Shown here piece by piece: positions 51,122-59,458 of a DNA stretch of 64,000 nucleotides. Origin of the DNA: DATBGZ01 sp963803115 (lineage in GTDB: Bacteria; Actinomycetota; Actinomycetes; Mycobacteriales; Micromonosporaceae). The position numbers and the translations under genes are program-made. The stretch lies in the NCBI GenBank assembly GCA_963803115.1, contig CAWDLN010000018.1, forward strand, positions 186,001-250,000, given 5' to 3'. Position 1 is the first letter of the stretch, and every line of letters begins with the position of its first letter. Below the pieces are notes generated by a model, which was not told the origin of the DNA, ran no database searches, and was given only the letters and a program-made list of their open reading frames with translations.

Positions 51122-52327
51122 ATGGCCGTATCGCCGTTCGATCTGCTTGCGCTCGACTCGCTGCTCAGCGAGGAGGAGCGCGCGATGCGCGATGTCGTGC
51201 GCCGCGCGGTCGACGAGCACGTCCGTCCCCACGTCGCGCAGTGGTTCGAGGACGGACGCGCCCCGACCCGAGATCTCGCCAAACGCTTCGGCGCTCTCGG
51301 TCTGCTCGGGATGCACCTCACCGGGTACGGCTGCGCCGGCACGTCAGCGGTGTCGTACGGGTTGGCCTGTATGGAATTGGAGGCCGGCGACTCGGGCGCG
51401 CGCAGCCTGGTGAGCGTGCAGGGTTCGCTGGCGATGTTCGCGATCTGGAAGTACGGGTCCGAGGCGCAGAAACAGGCCTGGCTGCCGTCGATGGCGGCCG
51501 GCGAGGCGATCGGATGCTTCGGGCTGACCGAGCACGACCACGGCTCGGATCCGGGCTCGATGAAGACCCGCGCCACCCGCGATGGCGAGGACTGGATCCT
51601 GCACGGCGGGAAAATGTGGATCACCAACGCTCCGGTGGCCGACGTCGCCGTGATCTGGGCGCGCGCCGATGCCGGCAGTGACACTGTCGACTCCGCGGAG
51701 AAGAGCACGTCGTCGATTCGTGGCTTCCTGGTACCCATGGACGCACCCGGGGTCACCGCCAACGAGGTACACCACAAGCTGTCCCTGCGCGCTTCCTCGA
51801 CGGGGGAGATCGTTCTGGACCAGGTTCGGTTGCCGGGCTCGGCTCAGCTGCCGGATGCGAGTGGGCTCAAGGCGCCGCTGTCGTGCCTCACCGAGGCCCG
51901 GTTCGGCATCGTCTGGGGTGCGCTGGGTGCGGCCCGGGACTGTCTGGACACCGCGATCTCCTATGCCACGAACCGGGAACAGTTCGGTCGCCCGCTGGCC
52001 GGCTTCCAGCTCACTCAGGCCAAGCTCGCCGACATGACGCTCGAGCTGCAGAAGGGATTCCTGCTAGCGCTGCACCTGGGCCGGCTCGCCGATGCCCACC
52101 AGCTACGACCGGAACAGGTCAGCGTCGGCAAGCTGAACAACGTGCGCGAGGCACTGAGCATTGCCCGGACCTGTCGCACGATCCTTGGCGCGAATGGCAT
52201 CAGCCTCGAGTACCCCGTGTTGCGTCACGCCAACAACCTCGAGAGTGTGCTCACTTACGAGGGCACCTCGGAGATCCATCAGCTCGTGGTCGGTCAGTCG
52301 TTGACCGGAATTAGCGCGTTCGCGTAG
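51122..52327 (+). CDS. Acyl-CoA dehydrogenase, glutaryl-CoA dehydrogenase-like
   Basis: 401 residues from ATG 51122. TACTGT (51110-51115) lies six bases upstream, so the transcript may be leaderless. IGCFGLTEHDHGSDPGSMKTRATRDGEDWILHGGKMWITNAPVADVAVIWA is the FAD/substrate signature, TNREQFGRPLAGFQLTQAKLADM and GANGISLEYPVLRHANNLESVLTYEGTSEIHQLVVGQSLTG (catalytic Glu in YEGTSEIH) follow. It matches the glutaryl-CoA dehydrogenase branch, but other short-chain substrates are possible. Confidence 0.9.
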   Translation: MAVSPFDLLALDSLLSEEERAMRDVVRRAVDEHVRPHVAQWFEDGRAPTRDLAKRFGALGLLGMHLTGYGCAGTSAVSYGLACMELEAGDSGARSLVSVQGSLAMFAIWKYGSEAQKQAWLPSMAAGEAIGCFGLTEHDHGSDPGSMKTRATRDGEDWILHGGKMWITNAPVADVAVIWARADAGSDTVDSAEKSTSSIRGFLVPMDAPGVTANEVHHKLSLRASSTGEIVLDQVRLPGSAQLPDASGLKAPLSCLTEARFGIVWGALGAARDCLDTAISYATNREQFGRPLAGFQLTQAKLADMTLELQKGFLLALHLGRLADAHQLRPEQVSVGKLNNVREALSIARTCRTILGANGISLEYPVLRHANNLESVLTYEGTSEIHQLVVGQSLTGISAFA

Positions 52328-52355
52328 TCCACTAAGGACGGTCCACTAGGGACGA

Positions 52356-53906
52356 CTACGAAACCGTCATCAGATCGGCCACGGATACCCGTACCTCCGC
52401 GGTGAAGGTGGCGACGAGATTGAGTGCGCCGCCGGCTGGCGTCCAGCCGAGGAGCAAGGTACGGCCGTTGGCCCGTGCGGAGACCACGAGCTGATGGGCG
52501 CGTAGGAACCCCACCACCTCCAGTTGGGCGTTGTCCACGGCCGCCAACGTACCGGCGTACAGCCCGCTGGGCATCACCGCTCCGATTGCTGCGCGCGCGA
52601 CGCCGACGTCTTCGGGCAGGAGCAGGGTCGCCGGGTCGCAGGCACGGACGTAGAGCAGCGACGAGGACCAGCCAGGCCCGAACCACGAGCCGATCCAGGA
52701 CGGGCCGGCGATGCGCCGCTCGTCAAGATCCGGTGCCGACGCGGTTGGCGATGCTGAGGCCGACGCCGACGTTGCCTCCGGCGGTGAAGCCGAGGCGCTG
52801 GGCGAACCATCCGCGACCGGAACCACCACCGGGCCGGAGCGCCAGAGCCGGATCAGCGACCGCTGCGTGGATGTGGCCCCGGTTGGCACCAGCTCGGTGA
52901 ACGGGGACGACGGGTTGCCCTCGACCGTCACGACATCGGCACCCGCGACTCCGCTCAAAGTCGTGACCTGATCTGTGTTCAGGTCTACTTCCCGGGCACC
53001 GTCCAGACCGGCCACCAGGACCGTGTGCGGGCCTCGCCACACCACGAGCGGAGACTCGGGTGGGCTCACTCCCACCGCCACTGGCCGAATCTTGCCGGTC
53101 GTGACCTCGATGACGAGCAGGTCGCCGCCTCGCGCCAAGGCGATCAGGTCTCCTGCCGGCGATAGCGACGTGTTAAGAAGGCGCGCGTTGACCAGGATCG
53201 GATCGTCAATCCGCCGCTTGTTTCCGTTGGGTCCGATGACGATCAATCGCCCGCGGTTCGGTTCCGCCACGGCCAACGCGCTGGGCAGCGCATTGTCAGC
53301 GGAGAACGGAGGGATCGCCGCGATGGCGGTCGGGTCGAGCGCCGTCTGATTGGGCAACTGCGACCGCGTCGTGGGTAGCCCGAGCAGATCAAGGAACGGG
53401 GGCAGCACGGTCACACCGGCCGGTATCTGCGTCGGGCGCGGATCCGGAGTAACCGTCCGCTGCGAGGCGCGCGGTCCTACCACCGCCAAGGCGACCAGAA
53501 CGACGACGGCGGTCGCCACGCCGAGTCGCCACTGCCGTCGCAGCAGTGCCGCCCGCCGCCAGGCGGCGGCGGCCACCGCGTCGAGCGGCTCATCGTCGGA
53601 CTCCTCGGCGGGCGGCGGCGAGTCCGGGTCGCTCATGCGGACCGTGCGCGGTGCGAGATCGGGCACGAGACGGTAGCTTCGCACCTCACGGCGGAGCAGG
53701 TGGTCCAACCGCACGAGTGACCGCCGGACCCGCCATCGGGTCGGCCAGCGTCGCCACTGCAACGCCACGACGCCCAGTAGGTCGATTCGCATGGCCTCCG
53801 CGACTCGATCATTGCCGGCGATCTCCAGGCACGCGGTTGCGAGCCGACGACCGTACGTCGCCACGAACGAGGTGAAATCCTCGGGGACCACGCGCCGGCT
53901 CACCAC
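52356..53906 (-). CDS. Membrane protein with sigma-region-2-like N-terminus and propeller-like extracellular domain
   Basis: 516 residues from GTG 53906. FTSFVATYGRRLATACLEIAGNDRVAEAMRIDLLGVVALQWRRW resembles a degenerate ECF sigma region 2. A single helix (~127-147, LGVATAVVVLVALAVVG) separates this from an outer domain with repeated strand segments (LAVAEPNRGRLIVIGPNGNKRRI, LSPAGDLIALARGGDLLVIEVTTGKI) typical of beta-propellers. A Ser/Ala/Pro-rich linker (PSASASPPEATSASASASPTASAP) lies near 370-390. The topology matches signal proteins that sit beside sigma systems. Function unknown. Confidence 0.65.
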   Translation of the reverse strand: MVSRRVVPEDFTSFVATYGRRLATACLEIAGNDRVAEAMRIDLLGVVALQWRRWPTRWRVRRSLVRLDHLLRREVRSYRLVPDLAPRTVRMSDPDSPPPAEESDDEPLDAVAAAAWRRAALLRRQWRLGVATAVVVLVALAVVGPRASQRTVTPDPRPTQIPAGVTVLPPFLDLLGLPTTRSQLPNQTALDPTAIAAIPPFSADNALPSALAVAEPNRGRLIVIGPNGNKRRIDDPILVNARLLNTSLSPAGDLIALARGGDLLVIEVTTGKIRPVAVGVSPPESPLVVWRGPHTVLVAGLDGAREVDLNTDQVTTLSGVAGADVVTVEGNPSSPFTELVPTGATSTQRSLIRLWRSGPVVVPVADGSPSASASPPEATSASASASPTASAPDLDERRIAGPSWIGSWFGPGWSSSLLYVRACDPATLLLPEDVGVARAAIGAVMPSGLYAGTLAAVDNAQLEVVGFLRAHQLVVSARANGRTLLLGWTPAGGALNLVATFTAEVRVSVADLMTVS

Positions 53907-53965
53907 GCCAACCTCCCATTGCGGATCAACTCATCGTGAACCCCGGAGCCGGACGTTGGAAGGGA

Positions 53966-55084
53966 TCAAGCCGTACGTCGGAAGCAGACGTCCGTCGACC
54001 AGCGAGCGAAGCCGAGCCGTCCGTACAGCGCGATGGCGCGCGGGTTGGACTCGTCGACATAGAGCATGACCTGATCGAGACCCCGACCGCGCAGATATCG
54101 CAGCCCGGCCAGGGTCAACGCGGCGCCCAGCCCCAGTCCATGGGCGTCGGGGTCGACCCCGAGCACGTAGACCTCTCCGATCGGGTCGTGGTCGTGCTCG
54201 CCGCCCTCCGTCGGCATTGCCACGCTCTCCCGTCGGGCCGCGTTCGAGCCTCGTTCGCGCGCAGGCTCGCTTCGCTCGCCCGACGCGCTCTCCGGCCGCG
54301 CCACGTTCGAGCCTCGTTCGCGCGCAGGCTCGCTTCGCTCGCCCGACGCGCTCTCCGGCCGGCCGCCGTGGACCTTGGTCCAGTGGAACCCCAGCAACGC
54401 GCCGTCCCCGACCCGCTCAGCGAGAAGAAACCCGGCCGGGTCGAACCACGACTCGCCGAGCCGGATGTGTAGGTCCTCGATCGTCCACTTGCCCTGGTCG
54501 GGAAGTACGGCAAACGCTCGGGCATTCAGCGCGAGCCACGCTTCGTCGTCGCTACCCGGCTGGAATTTGCGCAACACCACCCCATCCGGCAGGGCGGGCG
54601 CGTCCACGGGGGCGTAGAGCGACCGCCTCATCTGCCACAAGACACGGGTACGGGCGAAGCCCAGGGAGAGGGCCAGCGCGTTCGCTGACGGATGGTCGCC
54701 GTGCGCCCACAGGCGCAGCCGTCCGGTGGCGTCGTGCGCCTCGGCCGCAGCTATCGCTGCCATGGCCAGCGCTCGGCCCAGACCCCGGCGCCGGTACAAG
54801 GGATGCACGCAGAGTTCGGCCGAGGGTCCTTCGACTGCGTCGGTTGGGTCGACGTGGGCGTAGCCGACCAGGCGGTCGTCGACGTGCGCCAGAAGGTGGG
54901 TGGCCGGGGTGTCGCCGCCATGACGCAGGTGCAGCACCACGTGTTCCGACAACGGATACGCGCCGTCCGCGTCGCCGGCGGCGTGGGTCAGCGCAATGAT
55001 GTCGGCGACCTCGGTGGCGTCGAGCCGGTTAACCTGTCGCACCAAACCGTTCGCGTCTGGCCCGATTCTCCCCACGCCCGTCAC
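53966..55084 (-). CDS. mshD: Mycothiol synthase
   Basis: 372 residues from GTG 55084, longer than the ~300 usual. It has the two GNAT domains: N-terminal AELCVHPLYRRRGLGRALAMAAI (acetyl-CoA loop) and C-terminal IGEVYVLGVDPDAHGLGLGAALTLAGLRYLRGRGLDQVMLYVDESNPRAIALYGRLGF. It acetylates Cys-GlcN-Ins, the last step of mycothiol synthesis. Residues ~241-300, between TKVH and GEVYVLGVDP, are an insertion made of two copies of a 21-residue translated repeat plus a short charged stretch. The insertion is in frame and the flanking sequence is intact, so the protein may still work. It lies next to glnR as in mycobacteria. Confidence 0.93.
   Translation of the reverse strand: MTGVGRIGPDANGLVRQVNRLDATEVADIIALTHAAGDADGAYPLSEHVVLHLRHGGDTPATHLLAHVDDRLVGYAHVDPTDAVEGPSAELCVHPLYRRRGLGRALAMAAIAAAEAHDATGRLRLWAHGDHPSANALALSLGFARTRVLWQMRRSLYAPVDAPALPDGVVLRKFQPGSDDEAWLALNARAFAVLPDQGKWTIEDLHIRLGESWFDPAGFLLAERVGDGALLGFHWTKVHGGRPESASGERSEPARERGSNVARPESASGERSEPARERGSNAARRESVAMPTEGGEHDHDPIGEVYVLGVDPDAHGLGLGAALTLAGLRYLRGRGLDQVMLYVDESNPRAIALYGRLGFARWSTDVCFRRTA
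54242..54361. repeat. 63-bp tandem repeat inserted in mshD
   Basis: Two units begin at 54242 and 54305, identical over 57 bases (GTTCGAGCCTCGTTCGCGCG, GCAGGCTCGCTTCGCTCGCC, CGACGCGCTCTCCGGCCG). They are a multiple of three long and read without stops as RPESASGERSEPARERGSN twice. A near-identical half lies inverted at 47846-47883. Confidence 0.92.
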
Positions 55085-55104
55085 CGTAATTGGTGCGGCG
55101 GGCT

Positions 55105-55851
55105 TTAGGGCGCTGGTACGGCGGTGCGTTCCCGATCCGGCACGACGGTTTCGGTCTCCGGTAGCGCGCGGTTCGGCGGCGTGACGAACTTGTACCCGAC
55201 CTGCCTCACAGTGCCGATCATCGATTCGTACTCCGAACCGAGCTTCGCCCGCAGCCGCCGCACGTGGACGTCGACGGTGCGCGTGCCCCCGAAGTAGTCG
55301 TAGCCCCAGACTTCGCGCAGCAGCTGATCACGCGTGAAGACCCGCCCAGGGTGCTGAGCGAGGAACTTGAGCAGCTCGAACTCCTTGTACGTGAGGTCGA
55401 GCGGACGGCCTTTGAGCTTGGCCGCGTAGGTGTCGGGGTCGATCGTGAGCTCGCCGGCGCGGATCAGTCCCGTGCCTACCGCGGCGGCGTGGGAGAGCCG
55501 GCCGATGGCCAGCCGCAGCCGTGCCTCGGTCTCGGAGGGACCGGCGCTGGCGAGGATGACGTCGTCGACACCCCAGTCCGCGTTGAGTGCGACCAGCCCG
55601 GATTCGGTCACCACCGCGAGGAGGGGAACGCCGAGTCCAGTCGCGTGCAACATCCGGCACGTGGCGCGGGCCTCCGCCAGCTCAGACCGGGCATCGATGA
55701 TCACCACGTCGGGGCTGGTGCCCGCGAGCAAAGCGCGAACGTCACGGGGTGCGATCCGCACGGTGTGCGGCAGCAGGTCGAGCGATGGTAGGACGCCGGC
55801 CGAACCGCTGGTACTCGTGGCCGCGGTCAGTAGCAGGATCTCCACAGTCAC
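55105..55851 (-). CDS. glnR: OmpR-family nitrogen regulator GlnR
   Basis: 248 residues from GTG 55851; GTG 55845 is an alternative. The receiver domain is the atypical GlnR form (LLPHTVRIAPRDVRALLAGTSPDVVIIDARSELAEARATCRMLHATGLGVPLLAVVTESGLVALNADWGVDDVI) with the usual Asp in IIDAR but missing other acidic residues. The effector winged helix includes DLTYKEFELLKFLAQHPGRVFTRDQLLREVWGYDYFGGTRTVDVHVRRLRAKLG. GlnR dimerises without phosphorylation in studied actinomycetes and controls nitrogen genes. mshD lies just downstream. Confidence 0.9.
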   Translation of the reverse strand: MTVEILLLTAATSTSGSAGVLPSLDLLPHTVRIAPRDVRALLAGTSPDVVIIDARSELAEARATCRMLHATGLGVPLLAVVTESGLVALNADWGVDDVILASAGPSETEARLRLAIGRLSHAAAVGTGLIRAGELTIDPDTYAAKLKGRPLDLTYKEFELLKFLAQHPGRVFTRDQLLREVWGYDYFGGTRTVDVHVRRLRAKLGSEYESMIGTVRQVGYKFVTPPNRALPETETVVPDRERTAVPAP

Positions 55852-56011
55852 CTCCGTCGTGCGGCCTTGCGAGCCGCTCCGGGCTGAGGACCCGGCCTCG
55901 CTGACGGGTGGATGTCGACACCCTAGCGTGCGAACAACATCGACGTCTGCAACGGCTCAGGTCATGAGACACGGATTACGTTGTTGACCCTGTGGAATTG
56001 CGCACGTTCGA

Positions 56012-56042
56012 AGATCGATGCACGCGCATCTGCCCAAGATCG
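56012..56042. repeat. Dispersed long-hairpin element, partial copy
   Basis: AGATCGATGCACGCGCATCTGCCCAAGATCG matches the right half of the elements at 8748-8805 (reverse) and 61922-61979; the left half is only faintly preserved (TTGCGCACGTTC). It lies in the divergent glnR-membrane protein gap. Confidence 0.65.
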
Positions 56043-56083
56043 CCGGCTGGCCTGTTGGGGCCGGGGCATGGCACGATCGGTGC

Positions 56084-57139
56084 GTGGTTGCAGGTGGACC
56101 GGACGATCGTGCACGAGGGAGCGCCCCCGATGACCGTTTTCGCGGTGCCGGCGATCCTCGCTTCGGCCGTCCACCGACGCCTGGCCCCGGCATGGCGCCG
56201 CCCGGCCCAGGCAAGGCGCCGCCCGGCCCAGCTCGCGGTAAAGGCCCGAAAGGCGGCGCACGTCCGGTTCGACCGCCACGACCCGGTGCCCGCAAGAAGT
56301 CCGGGCGCAGAGAGGAGATCGGACCGGTTGTACCCGTCCGGCGGACGCTCTCGATCGCGATCGCCGGCTTCTCGCTCCTGCTCGCGTTCGGACTGGTGAT
56401 CGGTTCGCAGGCAACTCAGGCCGGCTTCACCGTGGTCATCTTCGGCGCTCAAGTGCTGTTGGTGCTGGCCTGGACGGTGGCCAGCCGGCCGCCGAGCCCG
56501 TGGGTGGTGGCGATCGTCGGGCTGCTCACCGCCGCCGGCTCCTGCGTCGCCGTCAACCTCCCGGTGCAGGCGTCGCTCGCGCCGATCGGTTTCGTCATCG
56601 CCGGCGGCTTTGGTGCCGCGGTCGTCGGACAGCTCGCTTTGCGGGGCGGCCGGGCCGGCGTCACCGAGTCACTAGGCGCGGCGATGGCCGTTGTGGTCGG
56701 CGTGTCCGCCTTCGCCGCGCTGGCGGTGCTGTCCCGGCGGCCGCTCGGAGACCAGGTGCTGCTGGCGGCCCTGGTCGCGGTCGGCATCGGTCTCGCAACG
56801 GCTCGCATTTGCGATGTGATCGCGCCGTCACCACGGATTACGCCACAGGTTCCCCGGGGCTCAACCGGGGTCATCGCCGGAGCGATGGCCGGTACCGCTG
56901 CCGCTGCCATCGCCGGCGGGCTCGTCGACGGTATGGGCACGCTCGAAGGTGCGCTTGCCGGCATGGTCGCCGTTCTCATCGCGGTTGTGGTCGATCTGGG
57001 CGTCGGTTATGCGGAGGCGGGGCGCAAGCTGGAGGGCGACGCTCCGTTCATGTGGCTGGCCCGACATATGCAAGGCCCGCTCGGCGCGTTCGCGTTCGCC
57101 GCGCCCGCGTCGTTCGTCGTAGGTGTGATTCTGCGATGA
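56084..57139 (+). CDS. Multi-helix membrane protein with Pro/Gly-rich N-terminus
   Basis: 351 residues from GTG 56084 (VVAGGPDDRARGS); CACGAT (56072-56077) six bases upstream fits a leaderless start, and the ATG at 56018 lies inside a repeat. The first ~100 residues are Pro/Gly/Lys-rich and repetitive (PGPGMAPPGPGKAPPGPARGKGPKGG), then about eight hydrophobic helices follow: RTLSIAIAGFSLLLAFGLVIG, VIFGAQVLLVLAWTVA, WVVAIVGLLTAAGSCVAVNL and others to the end. No transport motif is recognised. A gene of this kind near lmeA is present in several actinomycetes. Confidence 0.7.
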   Translation: MVAGGPDDRARGSAPDDRFRGAGDPRFGRPPTPGPGMAPPGPGKAPPGPARGKGPKGGARPVRPPRPGARKKSGRREEIGPVVPVRRTLSIAIAGFSLLLAFGLVIGSQATQAGFTVVIFGAQVLLVLAWTVASRPPSPWVVAIVGLLTAAGSCVAVNLPVQASLAPIGFVIAGGFGAAVVGQLALRGGRAGVTESLGAAMAVVVGVSAFAALAVLSRRPLGDQVLLAALVAVGIGLATARICDVIAPSPRITPQVPRGSTGVIAGAMAGTAAAAIAGGLVDGMGTLEGALAGMVAVLIAVVVDLGVGYAEAGRKLEGDAPFMWLARHMQGPLGAFAFAAPASFVVGVILR

Positions 57140-57222
57140 AACGGCAATAGAGAGGTCATGCGAGTCTTCACGCACAGCGCTATTCAGGCATATGACGCCA
57201 CGCACAAAGGAAGCGCGGCGTC

Positions 57223-58053
57223 ATGAGCATGACGAGCAGGCAGACCGACGACCTGACCGAGCCCGTCAGCCATCGGCGCCCCCGGGGGCGGCGCGGCCTG
57301 TGGGTGCCGTTGCTCTCCATCCTTCTGGTGATCGCTGCCATCGCGGTCGTCGCGGACCGCATCGCCGCCAAGGCCGCCAGCGACCAACTCAGGTCGCGGA
57401 TCGCGGCGGAGTTGGTGTCGCATCAGGTCTCCTATTCGTCGCTCGACGTGACGGTAGGCGGCACGCCGTTCCTGACTCAGGTGGCCGAGGGTCGATATAA
57501 ATCGATCATAATAAATATCACCGATGTACGGCTCCCCGCCGGAAGCGGTCGGGAAGCGAGCCTGCCCGTTCTGCACGTCGCTGCCACCGGAGTCAACGCG
57601 GACGCCGGCGAACTGATCCAGGGCACGGCGTCGGTCGTCGCCGACCAGGTCACCGGCGCAGGCGTCGTCGCTTACGACACTCTGAGCGGTCTCGTTGACC
57701 TGTCCGGCTACCACCTGTCGAACGTCGTGTTCACCGAAAACGACGGAGCGGTCAAGGCGAACGCGACCGCTAGCGTGGCCGGACTGGAACTGCCCATCGA
57801 GGCGGTCGCGGCGGTCTCGGCCGCCGACGGCCAGATTCAGGTGCAGCTGCGGGAAGCGCGCGCGATTGGTGTTGACGTGCCCCAGGCGGCGAAGAGCTTC
57901 CTCGACGACCTCGTGAAGCACACGTTGGTCGCGAAGATGCCGGCGCTGCCGTTCGAGCTCACGCTGGACCGACTCGTGGTGGCCCCCGATGGGCTCGCGA
58001 TCATGGCCACCGGTTTCGACGTGCCGCTCGTCAATGGTCGCGCCGGGGACTGA
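57223..58053 (+). CDS. lmeA: LmeA family phospholipid-binding protein (DUF2993)
   Basis: 276 residues from ATG 57223. N-terminal segment RGRRGLWVPLLSILLVIAAIAVVADRIAAKAASDQLRSRIAAELVSHQVSYSSLDVTVGGTPFLTQVAEGRYKSIIINITDVRLP is the DUF2993/LmeA hallmark, ending in a domain that binds phospholipids (PQAAKSFLDDLVKHTLVAKMPALPFELTLDRLVVAPDGLAIMATGFDVPL). In mycobacteria LmeA supports mannan elongation of lipoglycans. One signal-anchor helix is present. Position between glnR and cysA2 supports the name. Confidence 0.85.
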   Translation: MSMTSRQTDDLTEPVSHRRPRGRRGLWVPLLSILLVIAAIAVVADRIAAKAASDQLRSRIAAELVSHQVSYSSLDVTVGGTPFLTQVAEGRYKSIIINITDVRLPAGSGREASLPVLHVAATGVNADAGELIQGTASVVADQVTGAGVVAYDTLSGLVDLSGYHLSNVVFTENDGAVKANATASVAGLELPIEAVAAVSAADGQIQVQLREARAIGVDVPQAAKSFLDDLVKHTLVAKMPALPFELTLDRLVVAPDGLAIMATGFDVPLVNGRAGD

Positions 58054-58110
58054 GCTACGGCATCATGAGCGTGGATGGCTTGTCCAGCCGTCCGTCCAGG
58101 AGGTGCCCCC

Positions 58111-58284
58111 ATGAACCGCAGGACCCTCGACATTCTGGTGCCGCTCGTGTACGTGCTCCTCATCATCATCGCCATCTTCATTGGTGACGCGGGCGGCGTC
58201 GGTGGCGTGGCAACGATCGGTGCCATCTGCGTGGCCGCCTACTACGCCGCTCTGCGCGAGAACATCAAGACGAATCGCTCCTAG
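58111..58284 (+). CDS. Small two-helix membrane protein
   Basis: 57 residues from ATG 58111 with a strong AGGAGGTG ribosome-binding site. MNRRTLDILVPLVYVLLIII and VATIGAICVAAYYAAL form two helices around GDAGGVGG, ending RENIKTNRS. It fits the small actinobacterial proteins seen between lmeA and cysA2. Function unknown. Confidence 0.75.
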   Translation: MNRRTLDILVPLVYVLLIIIAIFIGDAGGVGGVATIGAICVAAYYAALRENIKTNRS

Positions 58285-58348
58285 CCCAGCTTCCCAGGAT
58301 CCGGTCAGCTGACGGGATCGTCCGGCGCACCTGGTAACCTCAGGCCCC

Positions 58349-58423
58349 ATGGGCACCCTGCTCACCAAACGGCGCGCGGTCGACCTGTGCCGCGTGGCCA
58401 CGTGCCTGTGTCCCCGCCCCTAG
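58349..58423 (+). CDS. Cys-rich leader peptide of the cysA2 transcript (Ms5788A type)
   Basis: 24 codons: ATG then TKRRAVDLCRVATCLCPRP. The KRRAVDLCRV core is the one found in the mycobacterial Ms5788A-type leader peptides that precede sulfurtransferase genes. TAACCT (58335-58340) lies eight bases before the ATG, so it is probably leaderless. It has three cysteines in the last ten residues, suggesting that translation speed through Cys codons senses cysteine supply. Too short for ordinary gene calling. Confidence 0.85.
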   Translation: MGTLLTKRRAVDLCRVATCLCPRP

Positions 58424-58444
58424 TACTGGCGGCGTAGGAAGCCT

Positions 58445-58468
58445 GCAGTTCGCGAGATCGCGAGCTGC
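58445..58468 (+). promoter_or_regulatory. Attenuator-like hairpin between leader peptide and cysA2
   Basis: GCAGTTCGCG and CGCGAGCTGC pair over ten bases (one T-G) around an AGAT loop, 22 bases after the leader stop, followed by a pyrimidine stretch CTTCACTTTTCTT. It could end transcription or shape ribosome-coupled control of cysA2. Confidence 0.55.
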
Positions 58469-58585
58469 CTTCACTTTTCTTGGCGGATGTCGCCCTATGA
58501 CAGACCGAAGCAGCCAATCCTTTCCTCTCGCGGGTGTCCGTTGCGCACGGTGCCTGCTAAGTGACAATCAGCTAGGGAGCTACTC

Positions 58586-59434
58586 ATGAGTCGCGATAGC
58601 GTACTCGTCAGCGCCGACTTTGCCGAGAAGAACCTCGGCGCACCCGGCGTCGTCTTCGTGGAGGTGGACGAGGACACCAGCGCCTACGACACGGGCCACA
58701 TACCCGGCGCAGTCAAGCTCGACTGGAAGGCGGACCTTCAGGACCCGGTACGCCGGGACTTCGTCAACAAGCAGCAGTTCGAGGCGCTACTTTCCAAGCG
58801 CGGTATCAGCAACGACGACCAGGTCGTGCTGTACGGCGGCAACAACAACTGGTTCGCCGCGTACGCGTACTGGTACTTCAAGTTGTACGGCCACCGCGAC
58901 GTGAAGCTGCTCGATGGCGGCCGCAAGAAGTGGGAGCTGGAAAACCGCCCGCTGGTGGCGGATCCGGTATCCCGGCCGACAACGACATACGTCGCCGGCA
59001 ACCAGGACAAGTCGATCCGCGCGTACCGCGACGAGGTTGTTGCGGCGATCGGCACGAAGAATCTGGTCGACGTCCGGTCGCCGGACGAGTACGCCGGACG
59101 CCTTCTCGCGCCGGCACATCTGCCGCAGGAGCAGGCGCAGCGGGCCGGTCACATCCCGACCGCGCTATCGGTGCCGTGGTCCAAGGCCGCTAACGAGGAC
59201 GGCACGTTCAAGTCCGACGACGAGCTGCGCCGGCTCTACGGAGACGCCGGCCTCGACGGCTCGAAGCCGACTATCGCGTACTGCCGGATTGGTGAGCGCT
59301 CGTCCCATACGTGGTTCGTGCTTCGTGAGCTGCTCGGCCACCAGGACGTCAAGAACTACGACGGTTCGTGGACGGAGTACGGGTCGTTGGTCGGGGTACC
59401 AGTGGTGCTCGGCGACGAGCCCGGATCGGCCTGA
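58586..59434 (+). CDS. cysA2: Thiosulfate sulfurtransferase CysA2-type
   Basis: 282 residues from ATG 58586 with AGGGAG upstream. Two rhodanese domains; the active one has Cys233 in AYCRIGERSSHTWFVLREL. VLVSADFAEKNLGAPGVVFVEVDEDTSAYDTGHIPGAVKLDWKADLQDPVRRDFV, GGNNNWFAAYAYWYFKLYGH and LLDGGRKKWELENRPL are nearly invariant in actinobacterial CysA2/CysA3. It transfers sulfane sulfur from thiosulfate. sseC follows 24 bases later, and the leader peptide upstream points to sulfur-responsive control. Confidence 0.95.
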   Translation: MSRDSVLVSADFAEKNLGAPGVVFVEVDEDTSAYDTGHIPGAVKLDWKADLQDPVRRDFVNKQQFEALLSKRGISNDDQVVLYGGNNNWFAAYAYWYFKLYGHRDVKLLDGGRKKWELENRPLVADPVSRPTTTYVAGNQDKSIRAYRDEVVAAIGTKNLVDVRSPDEYAGRLLAPAHLPQEQAQRAGHIPTALSVPWSKAANEDGTFKSDDELRRLYGDAGLDGSKPTIAYCRIGERSSHTWFVLRELLGHQDVKNYDGSWTEYGSLVGVPVVLGDEPGSA

Positions 59435-59458
59435 GTGCCGGAGAGACGAGAGGACACG

